Below are positions 36,791-46,539 of a stretch of 64,000 nt of DNA, piece by piece (the stretch's first letter is position 1; every line of letters begins with the position of its first letter). The notes under the pieces are model-generated. The model worked only from the letters and a program-made list of their open reading frames with translations. It made no database searches and had not been told where the DNA came from. Position numbers and translations under genes: made by a program. Origin of the DNA: Neisseriaceae bacterium TC5R-5 (lineage in GTDB: Bacteria > Pseudomonadota > Gammaproteobacteria > Burkholderiales > Chromobacteriaceae); contig JACCFC020000015.1 of NCBI GenBank assembly GCA_020830965.2, positions 1 through 64,000 of the forward strand. The letters run 5' to 3'.

Positions 36791-37750
36791 TTAAAAAGTC
36801 AACAGGACTGCGCCCCAGACAAAACCACCGCCTATGCCTTCCAACAATAAGGTTTGACCACGCTGTATGCGCCCATCGCGCACGGCATGATCCAACGCTA
36901 ACGGAATGGAGGCTGCGGAAGTATTGCCTTGCTGCCCAAGGGTCACGACGACCTTTTCCATCGGTAACCCTAAGTGCTTGGCCGTGGCTTCGATAATACG
37001 CAGATTGGCCTGGTGCGGCACCAGCCAGTCCACCTGACTTTTGTCGACACCCGCTTCGTTTAGCGTTTTAACCGCAATATCAGACAAAGCCTTGACGGCA
37101 AACTTGAACACCGCTGGGCCATCCATATAAAGATAAGGGTGACCTTGAATCTGACCATCGGCAATGTGGGCTGGCGTATTGAGCAAACTCTGATAACGAC
37201 CATCAGCCGCCAGTTTGGCGTGCAGAATACCAGGCTGGTCGGATGCGCCAATAATCACCGCTCCAGCACCATCACCAAACAGCACACAGGTACGACGATC
37301 ATTCCAGTCCAGCAAACGCGACATAGTTTCTGCGCCGACCACCAACACTTTTTTGGCCAGGCCACTTTTTACATAGCTGTTCGCCGTAGCAAGCGCATAA
37401 ATAAAACCAGCACAAACTGCCTGAACATCAAAAGCAGGGATACTGGGCAGGCCCAGTTTTTCCTGCAAAATACAGGCCATGCTGGGAAACAGCATATCGG
37501 GAGTCGTCGTTGCCACAATGATCAGGTCGATCTCGTGCTTATCGATACCCGCACTACTAATTGCCGCCTCTGCGGCACGCAAGGCCAGATCACTGGTTTT
37601 ATCCTGTGCATCGACAATGTGGCGGGCATGAATACCAGTACGTGCAACAATCCATTCGTCGCTGGTATCCACACGTTCGGCCAATTGCACATTGGTCAGT
37701 ACCTGAGCAGGTAAATAGCTGCCGGTACCAAGAATACGAGAGTAGCTCAT
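36791..37750 (-). CDS. fabH: 3-oxoacyl-ACP synthase III
   Basis: A 319-residue initiator condensing enzyme joining acetyl-CoA to malonyl-ACP. The catalytic triad is Cys in [12 protein letters not shown], His in [10 protein letters not shown] and Asn in [10 protein letters not shown]. Its ATG lies four bases after the plsX stop, so the two genes are co-translated or nearly so. Length and motif spacing are standard. Confidence 0.97.
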   Translation of the reverse strand: MSYSRILGTGSYLPAQVLTNVQLAERVDTSDEWIVARTGIHARHIVDAQDKTSDLALRAAEAAISSAGIDKHEIDLIIVATTTPDMLFPSMACILQEKLGLPSIPAFDVQAVCAGFIYALATANSYVKSGLAKKVLVVGAETMSRLLDWNDRRTCVLFGDGAGAVIIGASDQPGILHAKLAADGRYQSLLNTPAHIADGQIQGHPYLYMDGPAVFKFAVKALSDIAVKTLNEAGVDKSQVDWLVPHQANLRIIEATAKHLGLPMEKVVVTLGQQGNTSAASIPLALDHAVRDGRIQRGQTLLLEGIGGGFVWGAVLLTF

Positions 37751-37754
37751 GGTA

Positions 37755-38792
37755 TTAATTCGTATCTGCCTCAGACTGCTTGAGGGTATTTAATTGTTGA
37801 GCCACACGTTCAGCAATATGGGCAATCACATCGGAGCGCGCCTCTTCACAGGCCTGCCCCAAAGCAAAACGGAAAGCCGTAATATCCGCGCCACCATGGC
37901 TTTTCACCACAATGCCACGCAAACCTAATAAGCTGGCACCATTATAGCGGCGTGGATCGACGCGACGCTTGAAGCGGCGCAATACTGGCCAGGCGGCCAG
38001 CGCGCATAAGCGAGTCCACCAGTTATGGCTGAATTCTTCGCGCAGAAAAGCCGCCAACATATAAGCCAGACCCTCTGCCGTTTTCAATGCCACATTACCG
38101 GTAAAGCCATCGCAGACCACCACATCAACCGTCCCTTTGCTGATGTCATCACCTTCTACATTGCCATAGAAGTTCAGCTCAGAACGGCGCAGCAATTCAG
38201 CGGCCTGTTTAATAGTGTCGCTACCTTTAATATCTTCCGAACCAATATTCAGCAGGCCCACACTAGGCGTGGTGCGATCGCTTAAACACGCCACCAACTC
38301 AGAGCCCATAATGCCAAACTGCAATAGCTGCTCCGGGGTGCAATCAATATTGGCACCCAGATCCAAAACACAAGATGTCCCTTTTACTGTCGGCAGCAGC
38401 TTGGCAATCGCTGGGCGATCAATACCAGGAATGGTTTTGAGGACAAAACGGGCAGTTGCCATCAGCGCGCCGGTATTACCGGCAGAGACAGCCGCCTGCG
38501 CCTCCCCGTCTTTCACCAGATTGATTGCCACGCGCATGGAAGAGTCTTTTTTATTTTTCAGCGCTAACTGTGGCGCCTCGCCCATGTTCACGACCTGGCT
38601 GGCGTGCCGTAATTCGATGCGCTCACGCGAGGCAACCGGATACAATGCCAACTCAGCCGCTAATGCAGCCTGGTCGCCAACGAGAATCAGGCGGGTATCG
38701 GAATGGTCTTGTAGGAATTGGATCGATGCGGGGACGGTAACCTTGAGACCAGCGTCACCTCCCATAGCATCAACCGCGACGGTGATAGTCAT
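37755..38792 (-). CDS. plsX: Phosphate acyltransferase PlsX
   Basis: A 345-residue enzyme converting acyl-ACP to acyl-phosphate for phospholipid synthesis. The N terminus [14 protein letters not shown] is the family signature, with [24 protein letters not shown] and [14 protein letters not shown] further in. I chose the ATG at 38792 over a preceding TTG. Classic bacterial order rpmF-plsX-fabH is kept. Confidence 0.97.
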   Translation of the reverse strand: MTITVAVDAMGGDAGLKVTVPASIQFLQDHSDTRLILVGDQAALAAELALYPVASRERIELRHASQVVNMGEAPQLALKNKKDSSMRVAINLVKDGEAQAAVSAGNTGALMATARFVLKTIPGIDRPAIAKLLPTVKGTSCVLDLGANIDCTPEQLLQFGIMGSELVACLSDRTTPSVGLLNIGSEDIKGSDTIKQAAELLRRSELNFYGNVEGDDISKGTVDVVVCDGFTGNVALKTAEGLAYMLAAFLREEFSHNWWTRLCALAAWPVLRRFKRRVDPRRYNGASLLGLRGIVVKSHGGADITAFRFALGQACEEARSDVIAHIAERVAQQLNTLKQSEADTN

Positions 38793-38855
38793 CAACGAGG
38801 GCGGTATAGAATGTAAAATTTACTGTTTGGGGAAGAGGGCGTACTAAAGAGAGAT

Positions 38856-39035
38856 TCACTCGCCTTTGGTCTTCACAACTTTACGGCCACGGTAAAAACC
38901 GTTAGGACTGATGTGATGACGTAGATGTGCTTCACCAGTAGTCGACTCAACCGCCAGCGCAGGTGCCGTCAGAAAGTCGTGAGCACGGTGCATACCACGC
39001 TTGGATGGGGATTTTTTGTTCTGTTGAACGGCCAT
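38856..39035 (-). CDS. rpmF: 50S ribosomal protein L32
   Basis: A 59-residue ribosomal protein: [20 protein letters not shown], then a region beginning [22 protein letters not shown]. It lacks the four zinc cysteines present in some L32 forms, as in the E. coli-type protein. AGGAG precedes the ATG. It lies between yceD and plsX, the order found across proteobacteria. Confidence 0.97.
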   Translation of the reverse strand: MAVQQNKKSPSKRGMHRAHDFLTAPALAVESTTGEAHLRHHISPNGFYRGRKVVKTKGE

Positions 39036-39078
39036 GATTCACTCCTAAAAAATACAAAATATACGGATTAATCCAAGC

Positions 39079-39582
39079 TTACTCGGTCTTGGACTTCTTG
39101 AGCGCTGCCAACACGGCAAACGGATTAGGTTTATCCGCCTTTGCCAACGCCAGTGCTTCGTTAGCACAGACATCGTGCTTTGGCGCCAGAGGCAGGCCCA
39201 TAATAATTTCGTCTTCGATCAACGCCTTCACATCCAGTTCCGGTTCGGCAAGAATCGCATCCAGATCTTCATCCAGCTCACACGCTTGCTCCAGCTTTTC
39301 CTGCTGAGTAAACAAGGTGATCACAGCATCAGTCCGCAAGGGATAAGATAGTGTTTCCAGACAACGCTGACAGCGAAGCTCCAAGGCTACCGATAGGGTC
39401 AAGCGCAAAGACAAACGGTGCAGTTCGTCACGAAAACCCAGCAAGGTATATTCTAGTTCACCACCGCTACTGGCTAAGTCCGCCTGTACACGTCCGTCCA
39501 GACTGCTGACCAGCAACTTACCGGACAACTGCCTCGCTTCACGGGCGAACTTGAGTGGGTCGATCAAAATCGGATTAGACAT
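39079..39582 (-). CDS. yceD: YceD family (DUF177) 23S rRNA accumulation protein
   Basis: A 167-residue protein of the DUF177 family, linked in E. coli and plants to 23S rRNA accumulation. Two cysteines in LRCQRCLETLSYPL and a C-terminal pair region (HDVCANE) follow the family pattern, with an acidic middle (CELDEDLDAILAEPELDV) and the end NPFAVLAALK. I use the ATG at 39582 because the upstream extension is unlike the family. It is divergent from maf by 56 bases and precedes rpmF. Confidence 0.93.
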   Translation of the reverse strand: MSNPILIDPLKFAREARQLSGKLLVSSLDGRVQADLASSGGELEYTLLGFRDELHRLSLRLTLSVALELRCQRCLETLSYPLRTDAVITLFTQQEKLEQACELDEDLDAILAEPELDVKALIEDEIIMGLPLAPKHDVCANEALALAKADKPNPFAVLAALKKSKTE

Positions 39583-39638
39583 AAACCCGGCATGGTACAA
39601 TTCCTGCCCTTGATTTGTCAAAATAAACTAAGCGCATT

Positions 39639-40235
39639 ATGGCACCCCACCCCCTCTCCATCGTCTTGGCCTCCACCTCGCCTTATCGTCAGGAAATGCT
39701 GACGCGCCTGAACTTGCCCTTTGTTACCGCGGCTCCCAACTGCGACGAAACACCGCTGGAGCATGAAAGCGCACTCGCCACCGCGCAACGGCTGGCTCGT
39801 GGCAAAGCACAATCGCTGGCTAGCGAGTATCCGCAGGCACTGATTATAGGTTGCGACCAAGTGGCCCTGCTGGATGGTCAGCAGATAGGCAAACCCCGTT
39901 CGCTGGAACACGCGGTACAAATGTTGCAATGGATGAGTGGCCGTACCGTGATCTTTCATTCCGCACTGGCGCTCTACAATAGCGGCAGTGGTCGCTGGCA
40001 AGAAAGTGTGGCCAGCAGCCACGTTACTTTTCGCCAACTGAGCGAAGCACAAATCCGTTACTATTTAGAACACGAACCCGACGCACTCCATTGTGCTGGC
40101 AGCGCCAAAAGCGAAGGCCTCGGCGGTGCTCTGCTGGCCAAAGTTGAAGCAGATGACCCCAATGCATTGATCGGCCTGCCCCTGTTCCAACTGGTCGATA
40201 TGCTAAGCAAGGAAGGCGTGGATATACTCGCATGA
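39639..40235 (+). CDS. Maf family nucleotide pyrophosphatase (YceF-like)
   Basis: A 198-residue Maf protein that hydrolyses non-canonical nucleoside triphosphates. The signature is LASTSPYRQEML at the N terminus, with IIGCDQVALLDGQQIGKP in the substrate pocket and KSEGLGGALLAKVEADDPNALIGLPL near the C terminus. The placement beside yceD-rpmF-plsX points to the YceF subgroup (7-methyl-GTP in E. coli). Its stop overlaps the next ATG as ATGA. Confidence 0.92.
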   Translation: MAPHPLSIVLASTSPYRQEMLTRLNLPFVTAAPNCDETPLEHESALATAQRLARGKAQSLASEYPQALIIGCDQVALLDGQQIGKPRSLEHAVQMLQWMSGRTVIFHSALALYNSGSGRWQESVASSHVTFRQLSEAQIRYYLEHEPDALHCAGSAKSEGLGGALLAKVEADDPNALIGLPLFQLVDMLSKEGVDILA

Positions 40236-40936
40236 GCGCAACTCTCTATCTGATCCCCACCCCCTTGGGGGATGAAAATACCGCGTGGCTGCCGGAAACT
40301 GAACGCGCGAAAATTCTCCATATCAGCCACTTTGTCGTGGAAGCCGAAAAAACTGCACGCAAACACCTGAAAGCCCTCGGGCTACACAGCAGCATCCGTG
40401 ACTTGCAACTGCAAACGCTCAACGAACACACCCCAGCTAGCGACATCGCGGCGCTACTTGCACCGCTACAGGCGGGCACAGACTTGGGTCTGATTTCCGA
40501 AGCCGGCTGCCCGGCTGTGGCCGACCCCGGTGCGCAACTGGTAGCACTGGCACATGAGCACGGCTACCGCGTCGCACCGCTGATCGGCCCCTCATCCATT
40601 TTACTGGCGCTGATGGCCAGCGGCGCCAATGGCCAACGTTTCGCCTTTCACGGCTACCTGCCAATAGACAGTGCCGAGAAAAGCAAAACCATCAAGGCAC
40701 TGGAGCAACGCTCACGGCAGCAGCAGGAAAGCCAGGTGTTTATCGAAACACCCTACCGCAACAATACCCTGCTACAACAACTACGCGATACTCTCGCGTC
40801 CTCGACACGGCTGACGGTAGCCTGTGACCTAACCTTGCCCAGCGAAACCATCATCAGCCGCCGCCTGCAGCACTGGCCCACCCCGGCCCCCGATCTGCAC
40901 AAACGCCCGGCTATTTTCATTATTTACGCTGCCTGA
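40232..40936 (+). CDS. Tetrapyrrole-methylase-fold SAM-dependent methyltransferase (RsmI relative)
   Basis: A 234-residue protein of the TP_methylase fold with motifs [44 protein letters not shown] and [17 protein letters not shown]. The fold and GCPAVADPG match RsmI (2'-O-methylation of 16S C1402), but the protein is shorter than RsmI and has a different N-terminal loop, so it is probably the paralogue often found beside maf. It starts inside the maf stop codon, so expression is coupled. Target unknown. Confidence 0.82.
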   Translation: MSATLYLIPTPLGDENTAWLPETERAKILHISHFVVEAEKTARKHLKALGLHSSIRDLQLQTLNEHTPASDIAALLAPLQAGTDLGLISEAGCPAVADPGAQLVALAHEHGYRVAPLIGPSSILLALMASGANGQRFAFHGYLPIDSAEKSKTIKALEQRSRQQQESQVFIETPYRNNTLLQQLRDTLASSTRLTVACDLTLPSETIISRRLQHWPTPAPDLHKRPAIFIIYAA

Positions 40937-40946
40937 AGCTGCCATC

Positions 40947-42155
40947 ATGCCCAAAATTCCGCCGCTGATTCACTCGCTACTCGATACCGACCTGTATAAG
41001 TTCACCATGCTGCAAGTGGTGCTGCATCAATTCCCTGCCGCTGATGGCGAATATGAATTCAAATGCCGCAATCACCCGGACATGCCACTCACCCAGCTAA
41101 AAAAAGAGCTGGAAGCACAACTGAATTGGCTGTGCCAACTACAATTCACCCAACCGGAACTCAACTACCTGCGCAGCCTGCGCTTCATCAAAAGCGACTT
41201 CGTCGATTATCTGGAACTCTTCCATCTACAACGCCGCTTCATTCGGGTGGATTGCCAAGGCGAACAGCTCACCATCCATATCAAAGGCCCGCTAGTGCAG
41301 GCGATGTTCTTTGAGATCTTCGTGCTGGCACTGGTCAATGAGCTCTACTTCCGCCGCTTGGACAGCCCGGCAGTACGCGCCGAAGGGCAACGCCGTCTAG
41401 ATGCCAAGATCGCCACAGTACAGCGCTTTCACGAACAAGAAAGCAGCCAGTATCGCTTTCCACTATTGATTGCCGACTTCGGCACCCGCCGCCGCTTCAG
41501 CCGCGAATGGCACCAGCAAGTGGTAGAACAACTCAACAGCGCCCTGCCAGATATTTTTCGCGGTACCAGTAATGTCTATCTGGCCTGGAAGCTGGGCATT
41601 ACCCCGATCGGCACCATGGCCCACGAATTCTTCCAGGCCTTTCAGGCGCTGGACGTTCGCCTGCGCGACTTCCAGATCGCTGCCCTGGAAGCCTGGGTGC
41701 AGGAATATCGCGGCGACCTGGGTATTGCGCTAACCGACGTCGTCGGCATGGACGCGTTTCTGGCTGACTTTGACCTGTACTTTGCCAAACTGTTTGACGG
41801 CCTGCGCCACGACAGCGGCGACCCCTATCTGTGGGGCGAAAAAGCCCTGACGCACTACCGTAAGCTGCGTATCGACCCCAGCAGCAAGATGTTTACCTTC
41901 AGCGATGGCATCACCGTAGACAGCGCACTGCAGCTACATCGCCACTTCAGCAACGATATCCAGATCAGCTTTGGTATCGGTACCCACTTCACCAATGATC
42001 TGGGGCTGGAACCACTGCAAATCGTGCTGAAACTGGTGAGCTGTAATGGCCAGCCGGTTGCCAAGCTCTCCGACAGCCCCGGCAAGACCATGTGTAGCGA
42101 TGCCACTTTCCTCGCCTACCTGCGCCAGGTGTTTAAAATAGCCGCCGTTTTGTGA
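40947..42155 (+). CDS. pncB: Nicotinate phosphoribosyltransferase
   Basis: A 402-residue enzyme of NAD salvage, converting nicotinate plus PRPP to nicotinate mononucleotide. It opens [19 protein letters not shown], and has [33 protein letters not shown] (containing the phosphorylatable His) and [17 protein letters not shown]. Length is as in E. coli (400). It begins ten bases after the methyltransferase stop. Confidence 0.97.
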   Translation: MPKIPPLIHSLLDTDLYKFTMLQVVLHQFPAADGEYEFKCRNHPDMPLTQLKKELEAQLNWLCQLQFTQPELNYLRSLRFIKSDFVDYLELFHLQRRFIRVDCQGEQLTIHIKGPLVQAMFFEIFVLALVNELYFRRLDSPAVRAEGQRRLDAKIATVQRFHEQESSQYRFPLLIADFGTRRRFSREWHQQVVEQLNSALPDIFRGTSNVYLAWKLGITPIGTMAHEFFQAFQALDVRLRDFQIAALEAWVQEYRGDLGIALTDVVGMDAFLADFDLYFAKLFDGLRHDSGDPYLWGEKALTHYRKLRIDPSSKMFTFSDGITVDSALQLHRHFSNDIQISFGIGTHFTNDLGLEPLQIVLKLVSCNGQPVAKLSDSPGKTMCSDATFLAYLRQVFKIAAVL

Positions 42156-42195
42156 TATTCACAAGGTATATCCCTAAGCGGCTGAAGACCGCACC

Positions 42196-42387
42196 ATGGA
42201 ACAAGCCTCTGTTTTCATGAGCAACCGCAGTCAGGCTGTTCGCCTACCCAAATCCATTGCCCTTCCTACCGGCGACGTTATCGCACTTGGGCGCATCCGC
42301 ATACTCACCCCCACTGGCGAGGCCTGGAGCAGTTGGTTTAATGAGCCGGGCTTACGCATTGAGGACTGGCTGTCACAGCAAGCTTAA
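42196..42387 (+). CDS. vapB: VapB-type antitoxin, orphan
   Basis: A 63-residue protein with an AbrB/SpoVT swapped-hairpin DNA-binding N terminus: VFMSNRSQAVRLPKSIALP, then ALGRIRILTP and GEAWSSWFNEP, as in VapB antitoxins. The C terminus is shorter than usual (about 75 residues), which may leave little toxin-binding tail. No PIN-domain vapC follows; the next gene is a FAD oxidase 135 bases on. It may be a relic of a VapBC pair or a solitary regulator. Confidence 0.78.
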   Translation: MEQASVFMSNRSQAVRLPKSIALPTGDVIALGRIRILTPTGEAWSSWFNEPGLRIEDWLSQQA

Positions 42388-42522
42388 ATATTGAATATTG
42401 ACGTCACCTGCCGCTCCGCGCGGGTTTAATGCTAGCATAGCGTCATTTTCCTACGCTTATGCTTACTCTGTGACGTTTCTCCTACATCGCTGCCGAAATG
42501 ATGTACTGCCTAGGGCGCAGCC

Positions 42523-43788
42523 ATGACCCATGCCCCGCGCCAACGCATCGCTGTTATCGGCTCCGGCATCGCCGGTCTGGCCAGTGCTTACCTGCTGGCA
42601 CGTCGCCATCAAGTCACCCTGTTTGAAGCCGCTGACTATCTCGGTGGCCACACCCATACCGTCGATATCGACGTAGCCGGACAAGCGCTGGCAGTCGATA
42701 CCGGCTTTCTGGTGTTTAACGAACGCACCTACCCCAATCTGATTGCGCTGTTTGCCGAACTGGGCATCAACAGTCACCCCACCAGCATGTCGTTCAGTGT
42801 CTCGCTGGAGCAGGGCCGGGAGGAATGGGCAGGCATGAATCTGGACAGCCTGTTTGCACAACGCCGCAAACTGCTCTCCCCCTCATTCTGGGGCATGTTG
42901 CACGATATTCTGCGCTTCAATCGCAGTGCCCCCATGCTGCTGCAGCAACTGGCGACACACCCGCTCAGCCTGGGCGAGCTATTACAACAACAAGGCTATG
43001 GCGCGCGTTTTCGTGAGCACTACCTGCTGCCGATGGCCGCCGCCATCTGGTCCAGTCCCAGCGGCGAGATACTGCACTTCCCCGCCGCCAGCTTTCTACA
43101 GTTCTGCCAGAACCACGGCCTGCTGCAATTACGCGAGCGGCCACAATGGCGCAGCATCCCCGGTGGCGCACGCCAGTATGTGGATAAAATCGCCGCCACC
43201 CTGGACGATATCCGCCTCAATCAGCCAGTACAACAGCTCAGCCGCCATGCCGATGGCGTCCTCATTCGCAGCGCCCAGGGTGACGAACATTTCGACGCTG
43301 TCATCTGCGCCACCCATGCCCCACAAACCCTGCAGATGCTGGCGGATGCCACCACACAGGAGCGTGCCATTCTCGGCGCGGTACGCTATCAGCCAAACCG
43401 GGCGGTGCTGCACAGCGACCCGCGCCTGCTGCCGCGCCGCCGCAAAACCTGGGCGGCCTGGAACTTTCTGGGTGAACAGCCAGCCGTTTCGGTCAGTTAC
43501 TGGCTTAATCTACTGCAAGCGCTACCACTGACCGAGCCGGTCATCCTCACACTCAACCCCTTAGCCGCAGCAGACCCCGCCCGTCAGTACGGCCAGTTTG
43601 ATTATGCCCACCCACTGCTTGACCAAGCCGCCATCGACGCCCAACAAGCGCTGGCGCAGATTCAAGGACAAGGCCGCTGCTGGTTTGCCGGTGCCTGGAC
43701 CGGTTACGGTTTTCATGAAGATGGCCTCAAATCCGCACTGCGTATCGCTGCAGCCTTTGATCTTTTACCCGACTGGGCCCAAATCTAA
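42523..43788 (+). CDS. FAD-dependent amine-oxidase-like protein
   Basis: A 421-residue flavoprotein: the dinucleotide motif VIGSGIAGLASAYLLA, then FEAADYLGGHTHTV and the FAD-binding C terminus CWFAGAWTGYGFHEDGLKSAL. Relatives described as NAD/FAD-binding proteins occur with DUF1365 and CFA-type methyltransferase genes, and in Rhodobacter such a set makes methylated unsaturated and furan fatty acids. Desaturation or isomerisation of an acyl chain is therefore a reasonable inference. AGGG lies before the ATG. First gene of a six-gene overlapping operon. Confidence 0.85.
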   Translation: MTHAPRQRIAVIGSGIAGLASAYLLARRHQVTLFEAADYLGGHTHTVDIDVAGQALAVDTGFLVFNERTYPNLIALFAELGINSHPTSMSFSVSLEQGREEWAGMNLDSLFAQRRKLLSPSFWGMLHDILRFNRSAPMLLQQLATHPLSLGELLQQQGYGARFREHYLLPMAAAIWSSPSGEILHFPAASFLQFCQNHGLLQLRERPQWRSIPGGARQYVDKIAATLDDIRLNQPVQQLSRHADGVLIRSAQGDEHFDAVICATHAPQTLQMLADATTQERAILGAVRYQPNRAVLHSDPRLLPRRRKTWAAWNFLGEQPAVSVSYWLNLLQALPLTEPVILTLNPLAAADPARQYGQFDYAHPLLDQAAIDAQQALAQIQGQGRCWFAGAWTGYGFHEDGLKSALRIAAAFDLLPDWAQI

Positions 43789-43791
43789 AGC

Positions 43792-44565
43792 ATGGAAAAC
43801 GGCTATTTACTCACGGGTAGCATCATGCACCGACGCCTGCGCCCGGCCTTACACCGCTTTGTCTACCCGGTATTCTGTATCCGCGTGCGGCTAGCGGCAC
43901 TGGCTCAGCTCAACAGCCGCTGGTTTGGGGTGGATCGCTGGCGCCCCCTATCACTGCGCAGCCGCGACTACGGCCCGCGCGATGGCAGCCCCCTGCTACC
44001 CTGGATACGGCGGCAACTGGCTGCCGCCGGCCTGCCTTGTGATGGCGAAGTCTGGCTGCAAACCTTCCCGCGCCTGTTCGGCTATGCATTCAACCCGGTC
44101 AGCTTCTGGTACTGCCACAATGCCGCCGGTCAGCTCTGTGCGGTGCTGGCCGAAGTCAACAACACCTTTGGCGAGCACCACAGCTATTTATTAAGCGCCG
44201 CCGACGGCCAGCACATTAATGCCAGCACGCTACTGCATTGCAATAAACAACTACACGTGTCACCCTTTTGTCCGGTCAACGGCCACTATCGCTTCCGCTT
44301 TGTCGAAAAAGCCCAGCATGCGCTAGTACGCATTGACTACCACGATGCCGCTGGCGCACTACTGCACACCGCGATATCGGGTCAGCTTAGCCCGTTTACC
44401 CCCAGCAACTTACGACGCGCCCTGTTTCGTCAGCCCCTGCTGATGCTAGGCGTGATTAGCAAAATTCATTGGCAGGCATGGAAACTATGGCGGAAAAAAG
44501 TCCCCTTCTTTGGCAAACCCCAAGCTCCTCAACTCCCGATCAGCCGCAATCAACCACCACCTTAA
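43792..44565 (+). CDS. DUF1365 family protein
   Basis: A 257-residue protein opening GYLLTGSIMHRRLRPALHRFVYPVF, the DUF1365 signature, with LQTFPRLFGYAFNPVSFWYC, EVNNTFGEHHSYLL and a KQLHVSPFCPVNGHYRF segment. The biochemical function is unknown; it nearly always sits between a FAD amine-oxidase-like gene and a cyclopropane-fatty-acid-synthase-like gene, as here. It starts three bases after the previous stop and overlaps the next gene by about 79 bases. Confidence 0.88.
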   Translation: MENGYLLTGSIMHRRLRPALHRFVYPVFCIRVRLAALAQLNSRWFGVDRWRPLSLRSRDYGPRDGSPLLPWIRRQLAAAGLPCDGEVWLQTFPRLFGYAFNPVSFWYCHNAAGQLCAVLAEVNNTFGEHHSYLLSAADGQHINASTLLHCNKQLHVSPFCPVNGHYRFRFVEKAQHALVRIDYHDAAGALLHTAISGQLSPFTPSNLRRALFRQPLLMLGVISKIHWQAWKLWRKKVPFFGKPQAPQLPISRNQPPP

Positions 44566-45767
44566 ATTCAGCCAATAGCAAAGTGCCCGCCGCTGCACGC
44601 GCCTTCCTGCTGCTACTGGGCAGACTGCGCCACGGCAGCCTGCGCCTACTCACCCCACAACAGCAGTGGCTGCACTTTGGTCAGAGCAATGACACGCTAC
44701 AGGCCGAGCTGCATCTGCACGACTGGCAAGCCTGCCAACGCATCCTGCGTAGCGGCGGCATTGGTTTTGCCGAAGCCTATCGCGATCAGCAACTCGACTG
44801 CCCCGACTTAAGCGCGCTGCTCCAACTGGCACTACAAAACGAAGGTCAACTGGGCAGTGGCCTGCTTGGGCGTAGTGCCAGCGCACTGTGGCACCGGTTA
44901 CAGCACTGGCTGCGCCGCAACAACCGCTATGGTAGCCAGCGCAATATTCACGCGCATTACGACCTGGGCAATCACTTTTACCAACTGTGGCTGGACAAGA
45001 GTTGGACTTACTCCAGCGCCTGGTTCAACGGCCAACACCAGCAAACACTGGAACAGGCGCAAGCCGCCAAATACCAGCGCATCTGCGAGGTATTGCAACT
45101 GCGCCCGGGCATGCGGGTACTGGAAATAGGCTGCGGCTGGGGAGGCTTTGCCGAACACGCCGCCGCTCAAGGCATCGCCGTCCATGGCATCACCCTCTCC
45201 ACCGCCCAACTCGAACACGCGCAACAACGACTGGCACAGCAAGCGCTGGTCGAACTGGAATATAGCGACTACCGCGATCTGTACCAGCAATACGATGCCA
45301 TCGTCTCCATAGAAATGTTCGAAGCAGTCGGCGAGCGTTACTGGCCCGATTATTTCGCCACACTGCAACGCTGCCTCAAGCCGGGAGCACGTGCGCTGAT
45401 CCAGACCATCACCATCGAACACCAGCGCTTTTTGCGCTATCGCCGCCGCAGCGACTTTATCCAGCAATTCATCTTCCCCGGCGGCATGCTGCCCAGCCCG
45501 CAGCGCTTTCAGCAACAAGCACAACAACAGGGCTTTGCTATCACCGACCAACTGGAATTTGGCCGCGACTACGCGGCCACCCTGCGCCACTGGCGCGCAC
45601 GCTTTGAACAGCAACTCAGTGCGGTGCGCGCACAAGGCTTTGACGAGGTCTTTATCCGCCTGTGGCGTCTGTACTTCTGCTACTGTGAAGCCGGTTTTGA
45701 ACACGGCAGCATTGGCGTCAGCCAATTGCTACTCAGCCGCCAGGAGCCCACACCCCATGCTGTTTAA
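44487..45767 (+). CDS. Cyclopropane-fatty-acid-synthase-like methyltransferase
   Basis: A 426-residue SAM-dependent methyltransferase. An N-terminal region with LTPQQQWLHFG precedes the CFA fold: HYDLGNHFYQLWLD, WTYSSAWF, the SAM loop VLEIGCGWGGFAEHAA, GITLS, YDAIVSIEMFEAVGE and IQTITI. It methylates unsaturated phospholipid acyl chains, giving either cyclopropane rings or methyl branches. Start uncertain: ATGs at 44478 and 44487 both lie inside DUF1365. Context suggests the methylase step of a fatty-acid tailoring route. Confidence 0.88.
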   Translation: MAEKSPLLWQTPSSSTPDQPQSTTTLNSANSKVPAAARAFLLLLGRLRHGSLRLLTPQQQWLHFGQSNDTLQAELHLHDWQACQRILRSGGIGFAEAYRDQQLDCPDLSALLQLALQNEGQLGSGLLGRSASALWHRLQHWLRRNNRYGSQRNIHAHYDLGNHFYQLWLDKSWTYSSAWFNGQHQQTLEQAQAAKYQRICEVLQLRPGMRVLEIGCGWGGFAEHAAAQGIAVHGITLSTAQLEHAQQRLAQQALVELEYSDYRDLYQQYDAIVSIEMFEAVGERYWPDYFATLQRCLKPGARALIQTITIEHQRFLRYRRRSDFIQQFIFPGGMLPSPQRFQQQAQQQGFAITDQLEFGRDYAATLRHWRARFEQQLSAVRAQGFDEVFIRLWRLYFCYCEAGFEHGSIGVSQLLLSRQEPTPHAV

Positions 45768-46539
45768 GCCATTCAACCCACCGATTCGCCAATGGGCCGG
45801 ACAACGCGTCTGGATTATCGGCAGCTCCAGCGGCATCGGTGCCGCGCTGGCACAACAACTGCTGCAACAAGACGCACAAGTCATCCTGTCAGCACGCAAT
45901 CAAAGCAAGCTGCAACAAATCGCCGCCAACTCACCGCTCGCCACCGTGCTGCCGCTGGACATCAGCGACCCTGCCGCCTGGCAGCGAGCCTGGCAACAAC
46001 TGCAAGCGCAGCACTGCCTGCCCGACCTCACCCTCTTCTGTGCCGCCGACTACCAGCCACAAAGCAGTTGGCAACTGCAAGCCACGCAAGTCAACCACAC
46101 CCTGCAGACTAATCTGACCGGCGTCTATTATGGCCTGGAGCTACTGCTACCGGCGCTGTTAGCCCAAGGCCACGGCGGCATAGCACTAGTCGCCAGCGTG
46201 GCCGGCTATATCGGCCTGCCTGGCGCCTGCGTCTACGGCCCCAGCAAAGCCGCACTGATCAACCTGGCCGAACTGCTGTACGCCGAACTGCATCCACGCG
46301 GCCTCAGCGTCACCCTGATCAACCCCGGCTTTGTCCAAACCCCGCTCACCGCCAAAAACAGCTTTCACATGCCCGCGCTACAAACCCCGGCCCAAGCTGC
46401 CAGCCACATCCTGCGCGGCCTGCAGCAAGGCCGTTTTGAAATCCACTTCCCCTACCGCTTCACACTATGGCTGAAACTACTGCAACTCCTGCCCTACCGC
46501 CTGCGCCTGCCACTGCTGAGCAAGCTGAAACCACGCTAG
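45757..46539 (+). CDS. Short-chain dehydrogenase/reductase
   Basis: A 260-residue SDR. The NAD(P) motif is IGSSSGIGAALA, the strand and loop LPLDISD follow, CAAD replaces the usual NNAG, and the catalytic Ser and YxxxK appear in VASVAGYIGLPGACVYGPSKAA. AGGAG lies before the ATG at 45757, which overlaps the methyltransferase stop by eleven bases. Substrate unknown. SDRs of this type are regular members of the FAD-oxidase/DUF1365/CFA clusters. Confidence 0.88.
   Translation: MLFKPFNPPIRQWAGQRVWIIGSSSGIGAALAQQLLQQDAQVILSARNQSKLQQIAANSPLATVLPLDISDPAAWQRAWQQLQAQHCLPDLTLFCAADYQPQSSWQLQATQVNHTLQTNLTGVYYGLELLLPALLAQGHGGIALVASVAGYIGLPGACVYGPSKAALINLAELLYAELHPRGLSVTLINPGFVQTPLTAKNSFHMPALQTPAQAASHILRGLQQGRFEIHFPYRFTLWLKLLQLLPYRLRLPLLSKLKPR

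Noticed and set aside
44898-45725. 275-codon minus-strand frame opposite the CFA-like gene
   Set aside because: Antisense shadow in a GC-rich gene; no family resemblance, no ribosome site.
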